DNA of 5,551 nt from Hyphomicrobiales bacterium (GTDB lineage Bacteria > Pseudomonadota > Alphaproteobacteria > Rhizobiales > Xanthobacteraceae): positions 1 to 5,551 of the forward strand of contig JAPLPC010000524.1 in the NCBI GenBank assembly GCA_026400425.1, read 5' to 3'. Below the pieces are notes generated by a model that was not told where the DNA came from, made no database searches, and saw only the letters and a list, made by a program, of their open reading frames with translations. The position numbers were made by a program, and so were the translations under genes. Below, piece by piece: positions 1-5,551 of the stretch; the first letter of the stretch is position 1; the number at the start of each line of letters is the position of its first letter.

Positions 1-1
1 G

Positions 2-103
2 ATGGTGCTGCGCGCCGGCCGTCTTGAACTGATCGGACCGCCGCAGGTGGTCTATGATCATCTCAAGAGTGCGTCCGCCGCTGCGCAAAGCCAGGTGGCA
101 TGA
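2..103 (+). CDS. C-terminal end of a type I secretion ABC transporter (ATPase/permease), partial
   Basis: The reading frame is open from the left edge to a TGA at 101-103 and encodes the last 33 residues, beginning MVLRAGRLELIGPP and ending AAAQSQVA. The pattern 'vLraGRlelIGPPqvVydhL' is what follows the Walker B/H-loop region at the very end of ABC ATPase domains, where a 'G.i...G...el' strand-turn-helix closes the fold. Directly downstream is a HlyD-type adaptor, so the parent is most likely the PrtD/HlyB-like inner-membrane exporter that hydrolyses ATP to drive substrate through a type I secretion channel. Walker A, the signature motif and the membrane domain lie outside the window and cannot be checked. 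The stop overlaps the next gene's first ATG in an ATGA arrangement, suggesting one operon with translational coupling. The identity rests on a short fragment plus context. Confidence 0.72.
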   Translation: MVLRAGRLELIGPPQVVYDHLKSASAAAQSQVA

Positions 104-1425
104 CCATGCGCGAGACGATATTAGATCAGAAAGGCAAGCCTAGCCGCTACGATCCGCGGCGACCGGCCGTGATGGGCATTGCGGTCATCGCATTGTTTGT
201 CGGCTTTCTGACATTGTGGGGCCTGACTGCGCCGGTCTCTGGCGCAGCGGTGGCCGAAGGCAGCCTGCAGGTCAAGGGCCAGCGTCAGTCGGTGCAGCAT
301 CCGTATGGCGGCGTGGTGCAGAAGCTCCATGTCGTCGATGGGCAGGAGGTGACAAAGGGCGAGTTGTTGATGCAGCTCACCGATCACGAGCCGAAAGCCC
401 GCCTCGAAGTGTTGCGCGCCGAACGCATCACCTTGCTCGCACAGGAAGCCCGGTTGATCGCCGAGCGTGATCAGCAAGACGCCCCCGATTTCGCCGAGCG
501 GCTGGCGCCTTTCCAGGGCGATACCAATGCGACGCAGGCGATGGCCAGCGAACGCGCGGTGATGACGGCGCGGCAGCGGCAATACGATACGCAGAAGAAC
601 ATGCTGCAATCGAGAATCGCGCAGCTCACCGAACAGACATCCGGGCTGCAGGCACAGATCGACGGTCTCAAGCGACAGAGCGAACTCCTCGAAGAGGAGG
701 CGCAAGGCGCACGCAAGCTGCTGGCATCGGGATTTACACCGAAGACGCGCGTGCTGGCGCTCGATCGCACCGCGGCGCAGCTCGATGCCGAGCGCGGATC
801 GAAGCAGTCGGAGGCCGCATCGTTGCAGCAGGCCGTTAGCGAGGCTGAACTCGGTATCGCCAAGCTTGAGCGCGATCGGGTAACTGAGATCACAAACGAG
901 TTGCGTCGCGTTGCGTCTGGTCTGGCTGAAAACGGCCCGAAGCTCGATGCCGCCACCGATGTGCTGAAACGCACCGCGGTCACGGCGCCGTCCGCGGGTA
1001 CCATTGTCGGATTGTCTGTATTTACGGAGGGGGGCGTGATTCAGCCGGGTGCGAAGTTGATGGATATCGTGCCGCAGGACGATCCGCTGATCGTCGATGC
1101 GCGCCTGCAACTGACCGACATCGGCGACGTCCGGCGTGCGCAGCCAGCCGATGTGCGGCTCACCAGCGTTCCTCGCAACGAACGGCCGCGCATCCGCGGC
1201 GAGATCATGACCGTATCGGCGGACAAGCTGACCGACGAGAAGTCCGGCAAGGGCTATTACGCCGTCCGCGTGAAACTGAACGAGGATGACGTCAAAGCCT
1301 CGCGCGTCCCACTGCAGCCGGGGATGCCGACCGAAATCATCGTGACGACCCGGCCGCGTACACTGGTCGGCTATCTTATCGGGCCGTTGACCGACGAAAT
1401 CAGCGGCGCATTCCGCGAGAAATAG
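100..1425 (+). CDS. HlyD/PrtE-family type I secretion membrane fusion protein (periplasmic adaptor)
   Basis: This 441-residue protein would bridge the inner-membrane ABC exporter and the outer-membrane TolC-like channel in a type I secretion system. A short basic cytoplasmic N-terminus (about 1-22) precedes one membrane segment (about 23-43). A lipoyl-like half follows, with QHPYGGVV at 66-73 and V.DGQ.V.KG at 79-87. A long Gln/Glu/Arg/Leu-rich coiled-coil hairpin spans about 95-285, with the family-typical GFTPKT turn near 211. The second lipoyl half is RTAVTAPSAGTIVGL from 291, then a beta-barrel region. The ending (RTLVGYLIGPLTDEISGAFREK) is the classic type I secretion HlyD tail. Length matches the family (about 430-480). 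The first ATG (100) overlaps the previous stop by 4 bases. A second ATG at 106 lies 7 bases after AGGTGG (93-98) and may be the true start; the difference is only two residues. RND-pump adaptors are less likely because they lack this tail and usually carry a lipoprotein signal. Confidence 0.93.
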   Translation: MTMRETILDQKGKPSRYDPRRPAVMGIAVIALFVGFLTLWGLTAPVSGAAVAEGSLQVKGQRQSVQHPYGGVVQKLHVVDGQEVTKGELLMQLTDHEPKARLEVLRAERITLLAQEARLIAERDQQDAPDFAERLAPFQGDTNATQAMASERAVMTARQRQYDTQKNMLQSRIAQLTEQTSGLQAQIDGLKRQSELLEEEAQGARKLLASGFTPKTRVLALDRTAAQLDAERGSKQSEAASLQQAVSEAELGIAKLERDRVTEITNELRRVASGLAENGPKLDAATDVLKRTAVTAPSAGTIVGLSVFTEGGVIQPGAKLMDIVPQDDPLIVDARLQLTDIGDVRRAQPADVRLTSVPRNERPRIRGEIMTVSADKLTDEKSGKGYYAVRVKLNEDDVKASRVPLQPGMPTEIIVTTRPRTLVGYLIGPLTDEISGAFREK

Positions 1426-1428
1426 AGG
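1424..1428 (+). promoter_or_regulatory. Ribosome binding site for the 1436-2416 gene
   Basis: AGAGG lies 7 bases before the ATG at 1436 and overlaps the stop codon of the HlyD gene. This spacing supports the chosen start and suggests translation directly after the adaptor gene in the same transcript. Confidence 0.6.
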
Positions 1429-1435
1429 TTTAGCG

Positions 1436-2416
1436 ATGGGCGCAAAGCAGCTTAACGACCACACCGCTGCACGACGTGAGCGCAATTCAGACGGCAACCA
1501 ACTGGGCTCCGATGCTGTGATGTCCGGTATGGCTGCGGCAGGGATTGGTCTGGCGTTGCTTCATCAGGATATCGAACATACACGGGCGATGGCCGATCGG
1601 CTCGTAACTGACGGCAGCACGATGGACGAATCGCGTGACGCAACGACACGCGGCACGGAGTCCGAGCATCATGCGGCAATTCAGCCAGCGGTGGGCGACG
1701 GCAACGCCGTTGCACATAGCGGTCAGTCTGCCGCAGCATCAAGGACCTCGTCCAATGAGACGCCGCAGGCAGCGGCTGTCGAGCATGCGTCGATCGGCGG
1801 CGGAGATAGCGGTTCGGACATGGCCGCAGCGGAGCTATTGCCACTTCAGCAGCACGAGATGGCAATGCAGCCGGCCACCCCCGCAAATGCGGCTGCATCC
1901 AGCGGTTCCAGTAGCAGCCTCGGCCATGATCCAATATCGGACATATCGTCCGGTCTATCGGCGACGGGCGCGGGTCTGCAGCAGCATGTCAGCGAGACAG
2001 CCGCATCGGTTACGCATTCGGTGGATGCCCTGGTCAGTGGCGTGACCGAAAGCCTGTCGTCGCTGACATCGCAATCGTCGTCGTCACTTTCTGCGAACGC
2101 GATTGGCGATGCCGTGCATGCCGGCGTGCAGGCACCGCTGGCGCCTGTGTCCGACATGGTGGGCGGGATTTCCGAAACGCTGCTTGGTGCAGCCCCGGCG
2201 CCGGTGCCAATGGATCCGATCTTTCACGGCGTGTTGGGATCGGCGAATGGCCAGGGCCCATCGCAGTTCGCGCATGACGTGGTCGATACCGGCGGTCTGG
2301 CATCGGTTGCAGATGTGGCGCATAGTTTCGATCTGGGGTTTTTGGGGCAGTCCTATACCGAACTCGCGGACCACACGCTGACCGGCGCGCCCGGTATGGG
2401 CCATGGTCTGCTATAG
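1436..2416 (+). CDS. Unrecognised Ala/Ser-rich, cysteine-free protein; candidate type I secretion substrate or accessory
   Basis: I do not recognise a family for this 326-residue protein. It contains no Cys or Trp, a single Lys (residue 4), very few aromatics, and much Ala, Ser, Gly, His and Asp. A short hydrophobic stretch (about 28-42, AVMSGMAAAGIGLALL) is too weak and too internal for a clear signal peptide. Low-complexity Ser tracts occur near 155-160 and 206-219, and the middle looks disordered. The last 60 residues are more ordered in composition and contain FDLGFLGQSYTELADHT, ending MGHGLL. The start has a good AGAGG site and lies 10 bases after the HlyD stop, so it is probably the third gene of the secretion operon. 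Lack of Cys, acidic composition, absence of an N-terminal signal and position next to the exporter are all typical of type I substrates. However, no GGxGxD calcium-binding repeats are visible. A role as exported protein is inference; a secretion-associated accessory protein is the alternative. That the ORF is real is well supported by spacing and operon layout. Confidence 0.75.
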   Translation: MGAKQLNDHTAARRERNSDGNQLGSDAVMSGMAAAGIGLALLHQDIEHTRAMADRLVTDGSTMDESRDATTRGTESEHHAAIQPAVGDGNAVAHSGQSAAASRTSSNETPQAAAVEHASIGGGDSGSDMAAAELLPLQQHEMAMQPATPANAAASSGSSSSLGHDPISDISSGLSATGAGLQQHVSETAASVTHSVDALVSGVTESLSSLTSQSSSSLSANAIGDAVHAGVQAPLAPVSDMVGGISETLLGAAPAPVPMDPIFHGVLGSANGQGPSQFAHDVVDTGGLASVADVAHSFDLGFLGQSYTELADHTLTGAPGMGHGLL

Positions 2417-2457
2417 TCGATCAGAGGGTTGAGACGGCACTCTTGCTCCGCTCGCTC

Positions 2458-2943
2458 TCACTCTGCCGCGATCGCGGCAGGCTTCGGTCGTTTCTTGACG
2501 CGCTTGATGGTGCCGGAGAACGAGAATAGCGGACGGTCGCCCGATTTCAAAAGACCGCGCAGAAAGATCAGCGAGCCGCCGATGCGGGTCATCTCGCCGT
2601 CGCATTCGATCAACTCGCCTTCCTTGGCTGCGTCGAGGAACTCGCAGCCGAACGACACGGTAATGCCTGGACCCTGCAGTTCGCGCGACGACATCGCGAA
2701 CAGGCAGTAATCCGCAAAGGTCATGTAACAGCCGCCGTGAACATTCTTCATGCCGTTGAGATGCTTGGCCTCGACCCGGAAGGCGCAGCGGACCGATCCG
2801 TCGGCTTCGACCTTGTGCCAGAACGGGCCGGACACCGATTCGAACGAATCCGGCTTCCAGGTGGTCCAGCCGGCGAATTCCCCCTCGGTTTCGGTATAGG
2901 CATCGGCACGAAACGGCAGGGTGGCATCGGCGGGCACATTCAC
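2458..2943 (-). CDS. PaaI-type hotdog-fold acyl-CoA thioesterase family protein
   Basis: This 161-residue protein has the PaaI-like hotdog thioesterase signature. HLNGMKNVHGGCYMTFAD spans residues 61-78, with the HGG at 69-71 at the start of the central helix. Asp78 is placed where PaaI-type enzymes carry the catalytic acid. A second half (about 92-148) contains alternating beta strands (ITVSFGCEFLDAAKEGELIECDGEM, then SLIFLRGLL) typical of the fold. Such enzymes hydrolyse acyl-CoA thioesters in the cytoplasm, usually as dimers or tetramers; the substrate cannot be told from sequence. The N-terminal 40 residues are an extension relative to the minimal domain (about 120-140). The tail is basic then alanine-rich (KRVKKRPKPAAIAAE). 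Translation starts at a GTG (2941-2943), chosen because AAGGAG lies 8 bases upstream; the GTG two codons later is spaced too far. The gene converges on the secretion operon and diverges from purL. No functional link to either is evident. Confidence 0.88.
   Translation of the reverse strand: MNVPADATLPFRADAYTETEGEFAGWTTWKPDSFESVSGPFWHKVEADGSVRCAFRVEAKHLNGMKNVHGGCYMTFADYCLFAMSSRELQGPGITVSFGCEFLDAAKEGELIECDGEMTRIGGSLIFLRGLLKSGDRPLFSFSGTIKRVKKRPKPAAIAAE
2463..2480. repeat. Perfect 18-base palindrome in the 3' end of the thioesterase gene
   Basis: CTGCCGCGATCGCGGCAG is identical to its reverse complement. It can fold as a 7-bp GC-rich stem with a GATC loop on either strand. It encodes the AAIAA tail of the thioesterase and lies 46 bases after the stop of the convergent secretion operon. 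On the + strand it is followed by a moderately T-rich stretch (TCGTTTCTT), so it could help terminate the operon transcript. There is no proper U-tract, and no T-run follows on the - strand. Coding bias for Ala codons alone may explain it. Confidence 0.4.
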
Positions 2944-2951
2944 AGCGGGAA

Positions 2952-2957
2952 CTCCTT
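2952..2957 (-). promoter_or_regulatory. Strong ribosome binding site that decides the thioesterase GTG start
   Basis: On the - strand the sequence reads AAGGAG, 8 bases before the GTG codon ending at 2943. It is the best Shine-Dalgarno match in the window and is the reason for choosing the GTG start. Confidence 0.8.
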
Positions 2958-2975
2958 GGATTGTCGGTAAAAAGT

Positions 2976-3004
2976 GTTAAATCCGATCCGTCCGGCGGGC
3001 GCAA
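2976..3004 (-). promoter_or_regulatory. Possible sigma70-like promoter for the thioesterase
   Basis: On the - strand TTGCGC (2999-3004) is separated by 17 bases from TTTAAC (2976-2981). This would start transcription near 2969 and give a leader of about 25 bases containing the strong AAGGAG site. It was found by eye only; promoters in high-GC alphaproteobacteria are poorly predictable. Confidence 0.35.
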
Positions 3005-3069
3005 TCCGGCCTCCGCGCAGGGCGTTATGCAGGGCCGTTCGTGGCCCCGCGGGTATTTTCGAGCAAAGC

Positions 3070-3098
3070 TTGGGACATGCGGGGAACGGCCGGAATAA
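3070..3098 (+). promoter_or_regulatory. Possible sigma70-like promoter for purL
   Basis: TTGGGA (3070-3075) and GAATAA (3093-3098) are spaced by exactly 17 bases. Initiation would fall near 3105, leaving a leader of about 84 bases before the purL ATG. The -10 element lies inside an inverted repeat. Assigned by eye, so tentative. Confidence 0.35.
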
Positions 3099-3111
3099 GG
3101 CCTTTTCCGGC
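3089..3111. repeat. Inverted repeat with palindromic centre in the purL upstream region
   Basis: GCCGGAA (3089-3095) is matched by TTCCGGC (3105-3111) as a perfect 7-base inverted repeat. The 9-base spacer itself contains the palindrome AAGGCCTT (3097-3104). The element overlaps the proposed -10 and start site of purL, which is where a repressor operator would sit; it could equally form a short stem-loop in a transcript started further upstream. It does not resemble the E. coli PurR box. Function is inference. Confidence 0.45.
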
Positions 3112-3188
3112 TGCTCCGATCTTTCTAAGAAGAGCCTTCCCAGAGCCAAGACTCGCCGCAGAGTCACGACATCCGACGACTGGACCCC

Positions 3189-5408
3189 ATGACCGAGCCC
3201 AAAAACGAGCCAGCGATCACTCCCGAACTCGTCGCCTCGCACGGCCTCAAGCCCGACGAGTATGAGCGCATCCTGAAGCTGATCGGACGCGAGCCGTCCT
3301 TCACCGAGCTCGGCATCTTCTCGGCGATGTGGAACGAGCATTGCTCGTACAAATCCTCGCGGCTGCATCTGAAGGGGCTGCCGACCAAGGCGCCGTGGGT
3401 GCTGCAGGGGCCGGGCGAGAACGCCGGCGTGATCGATATCGGCGACAATCAGGCCATCGTGTTCAAGATGGAGAGCCACAACCACCCGTCCTATATCGAG
3501 CCCTATCAGGGCGCGACCACCGGCGTCGGCGGTATCCTGCGCGACGTCTTCACCATGGGGGCGCGGCCGATCGCCTGTCTCAACGCGATTTCGTTCGGCG
3601 CGCCGGAGCACCCCAAAACGCGTCATCTGGTGTCGGGCGTCGTCGCCGGCATCGGCGGCTACGGCAATTCGTTCGGCGTGCCGACGGTCGGCGGCCAGAC
3701 CCGCTTCCACACGCGCTATGACGGCAACAACCTCGTCAATGCGATGGCCGTCGGCCTCGCCGATGCCGACAAGATCTTCCTGGCCGCGGCATCGGGCGTG
3801 AATATGCCGATCGTCTATCTCGGCTCCAAGACGGGCCGCGACGGCATCCACGGCGCCTCGATGGCGTCGGCCGAATTCGATGACGCCTCCGAGGAGAAGC
3901 GCCCGACCGTGCAGGTCGGCGATCCCTTCGCCGAAAAACTGTTGCTGGAAGCCTGCCTGGAAATCATGGCGGCGGATTGCGTGATCGCGATCCAGGACAT
4001 GGGCGCAGCCGGCCTGACCTGTTCGGCGGTCGAGATGGGCGCCAAGGGCGACCTCGGCGTCGAACTCAATCTCGACATGGTGCCGACCCGCGAAGAGGGC
4101 ATGACGGCCTATGAGATGATGCTGTCGGAGAGCCAGGAGCGCATGCTCATGGTGCTGAAGCCCGAGAAGGAAAAACAGGCCGAGGCGATCTTCAAGAAGT
4201 GGGGCCTCGACTTCGCCATCGTCGGCCACACCACGCCGACGCTGCGCTTCGTCGTCAAGCATGGCGGCAAGACCATGGCCGATCTGCCAATCAAGGAACT
4301 GGGCGACGAGGCGCCGCTGTATGATCGCCCGCATGTGGCGACCCCGCCGCAAGCGGTCATTCACGCGCGCGAGGTCAACGCGCCCATGGCCGTTGCGGAT
4401 GCGCTGGAGAAGCTGATCGGCACGCCCGATCTGTGCTCGAAGCGCTGGGTGTGGGAGCAGTATGACCACGTCATCGGCGGCAACACCGTGCAGCGGCCCG
4501 GCGGCGATGCCGCGGTGGTGCGCATCGAGGACGGCCCCAAGGGTATCGCGATGTCGGTCGACGTCACGCCGCGCTATTGCGAGGCCGATCCGGTCGAGGG
4601 CGGCAAGCAGGCGGTGGCCGAAGCCTGGCGCAACATCACCGCCGTCGGCGGCAAGCCGCTGGCGGTGACCGACAATCTCAATTTCGGCAATCCCGAGCGG
4701 CCGGAGATCATGGGCCAGCTGGTCGGCTGCCTGAAGGGCATCGGTGAAGCCTGCATCGCGCTGGATTTCCCGATCGTGTCCGGCAATGTCTCGCTCTACA
4801 ACGAGACCAACGGCCGCGGCATTCTGCCGACCCCGTCGATCGGCGGCGTCGGTGTGCTCGATGACTTCACCAAATCCGCGACGCTGGCCTTCAAGAAAGA
4901 CGGCGAAGCGATCCTGCTGATCGGTGCCACCGAAGGCTGGCTCGGGCAGTCCTGCTATCTGCGCGACATCTGCGGTCGCGAAGAGGGCGCGCCTCCGCCG
5001 GTGGATCTGGCCACCGAGAAGCGCAACGGCGACGTGGTCCGCGGCATGATCCATGCGGGCACCGCGACCGCCGTGCATGACGTCTCCGATGGCGGATTGC
5101 TGGTGGCCCTGGCCGAAATGGCGATGGCCTCCGGCATCGGCGCCAAGCTCGACGCGGCGCCGTCATCGATCGTGCCGCATGCATGGTGGTACGGCGAGGA
5201 CCAGGCGCGCTACATCGTCACCGTGGCGGAAGACGACCTGCTCACCGTGCTGTCGAAGCTGAAGAGCGTCGATGTGCCCTGCATGCAGATCGGCACAACC
5301 GGTGGTCATACGGTGGCGATTGCCGGCGAGCGCGCGGTGGACATCAAGGCACTGGCACACGCCCATGAGAGCTGGCTGCCGAACTACATGAGCGGGAAGG
5401 TCGCCTAA
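3189..5408 (+). CDS. purL: Phosphoribosylformylglycinamidine synthase, synthetase subunit (FGAM synthase II)
   Basis: PurL catalyses the ATP- and ammonia-dependent conversion of FGAR to FGAM, the fourth step of de novo purine synthesis, in the cytoplasm. At 739 residues it is the small form, which lacks the fused glutaminase and works with separate PurQ and PurS; neither is in this window. Family motifs are intact. WNEHCSYKSSR (48-58) holds active-site His51. ESHNHPS (95-101) holds metal-binding Glu95 and the proton acceptor His97. GATTGVGGILRD (108-119) follows. QDMGAAGLT starts at 269 and ESQERM at 314 (substrate contacts). DNLNFGNPE starts at 495, SGNVS (531-535) is the nucleotide/metal loop, and HDVSDGGL (630-637) lies in the last AIRS-type domain. 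The arrangement is linker, then two repeated AIRS N/C domain pairs. The ATG at 3189 gives the expected N-terminus, though its Shine-Dalgarno (GGA at 3182-3184) is weak. The gene appears complete and unbroken, and is the first gene after a divergent promoter region. Confidence 0.98.
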   Translation: MTEPKNEPAITPELVASHGLKPDEYERILKLIGREPSFTELGIFSAMWNEHCSYKSSRLHLKGLPTKAPWVLQGPGENAGVIDIGDNQAIVFKMESHNHPSYIEPYQGATTGVGGILRDVFTMGARPIACLNAISFGAPEHPKTRHLVSGVVAGIGGYGNSFGVPTVGGQTRFHTRYDGNNLVNAMAVGLADADKIFLAAASGVNMPIVYLGSKTGRDGIHGASMASAEFDDASEEKRPTVQVGDPFAEKLLLEACLEIMAADCVIAIQDMGAAGLTCSAVEMGAKGDLGVELNLDMVPTREEGMTAYEMMLSESQERMLMVLKPEKEKQAEAIFKKWGLDFAIVGHTTPTLRFVVKHGGKTMADLPIKELGDEAPLYDRPHVATPPQAVIHAREVNAPMAVADALEKLIGTPDLCSKRWVWEQYDHVIGGNTVQRPGGDAAVVRIEDGPKGIAMSVDVTPRYCEADPVEGGKQAVAEAWRNITAVGGKPLAVTDNLNFGNPERPEIMGQLVGCLKGIGEACIALDFPIVSGNVSLYNETNGRGILPTPSIGGVGVLDDFTKSATLAFKKDGEAILLIGATEGWLGQSCYLRDICGREEGAPPPVDLATEKRNGDVVRGMIHAGTATAVHDVSDGGLLVALAEMAMASGIGAKLDAAPSSIVPHAWWYGEDQARYIVTVAEDDLLTVLSKLKSVDVPCMQIGTTGGHTVAIAGERAVDIKALAHAHESWLPNYMSGKVA

Positions 5409-5420
5409 GTTCTTCCTTGT

Positions 5421-5551
5421 CCCTCCCTCAAGCGGCGAAGCCGCGCAGCGGGGAGGGTGGCTGGCCGAAGGCCAGACGGGTGGGGTGCCGCCACAGGTTC
5501 GATGTCACGTGGGGCACCCCCACCCCAGCCTATCGGCGGACCCTCCCCACA
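5421..5551. repeat. Palindromic intergenic repeat after purL (runs off the window)
   Basis: The region after the purL stop holds nested inverted repeats. CCCTCCC (5421-5427) pairs with GGGAGGG (5451-5457) around an inner hairpin GCGGC-gaa-GCCGC (5432-5444). Next is a perfect hairpin CTGGCC-gaa-GGCCAG (5461-5475). GGGTGGGGTGCC (5478-5489) then pairs with the 3' strand at 5513-5525 with one bulged C. The GGGGAGGG at 5450-5457 also has a second partner, CCCTCCCC at 5541-5548, so the whole 5450-5548 block can close as one large structure. No reading frame was found in it. The style fits dispersed GC-rich palindromic repeats seen between genes in Bradyrhizobium-type genomes. It may also act as a transcription end for purL, though there is no T-run. 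Confidence 0.7.

Noticed and set aside
121..1497. A 458-codon open frame on the - strand opposite the HlyD-type gene
   Set aside because: Arg/Leu/His-rich composition, no domain signature and no credible start context; the sense frame is a clear secretion adaptor.
1436..2416. RTX toxin or adhesin identity for the protein after the adaptor
   Set aside because: No GGxGxDxUx nonapeptide repeats, no Ig-like repeats and only 326 residues; the secretion link is by position and composition only.
3032..3047. Short stem GGGCC-6-GGCCC in the divergent intergenic region
   Set aside because: Only 5 bp, upstream of the proposed purL promoter, with no T-run or known motif; expected by chance in GC-rich DNA.
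2944..3188. Purine riboswitch or RNA gene in the purL leader
   Set aside because: No recognisable three-way junction, conserved purine riboswitch core or tRNA-like fold could be seen; only short inverted repeats are present.
2940..5078. A 712-codon open frame on the - strand opposite purL
   Set aside because: The translation is dominated by His, Arg, Ala, Asp and Gly with no recognisable domain and lies antisense to an unmistakable purL. Long antisense frames are a common by-product of GC-rich codon bias.
1..5551. CRISPR array, insertion sequence, tRNA or rRNA
   Set aside because: No regularly spaced repeats, transposase frame, tRNA arms or rRNA-like sequence were seen on either strand.

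Overview
The window looks like chromosome of a high-GC alphaproteobacterium, most likely of the Bradyrhizobium / Rhodopseudomonas / Tardiphaga / Afipia group. I base this on the GC-rich codon use, the short (about 739-residue) type of PurL with strong resemblance to rhizobial PurL, and the GC-rich palindromic intergenic repeat after purL, of a style common in that group. The genus is an inference and was not tested by any search.

The left part (1-2416, + strand) is the end of a type I secretion operon. It holds the last codons of an ABC-transporter ATPase/permease (2-103), a HlyD/PrtE-family membrane fusion protein overlapping it by 4 bases (100-1425), and an unrecognised, cysteine-free, Ala/Ser-rich 326-residue protein 10 bases further on (1436-2416). 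The first two would form the inner-membrane energiser and the periplasmic adaptor of the secretion channel. The third is the natural candidate for an exported substrate or accessory protein, but it lacks RTX repeats.

The middle (2458-2943, - strand) is a PaaI-type hotdog-fold thioesterase. It starts at a GTG with a near-perfect ribosome binding site and converges on the secretion operon. An 18-base perfect palindrome lies in its last codons.

The right part (3189-5408, + strand) is purL, the synthetase subunit of phosphoribosylformylglycinamidine synthase (purine biosynthesis). It is transcribed divergently from the thioesterase. The 245-base divergent region has plausible sigma70-like promoters for both genes. 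An inverted repeat with a palindromic centre overlaps the proposed purL -10 element. After purL the window ends inside a complex palindromic repeat (5421-5551).

The core genes (purL, thioesterase) are ordinary. The least explained object is the 1436-2416 protein and its link to the secretion system.
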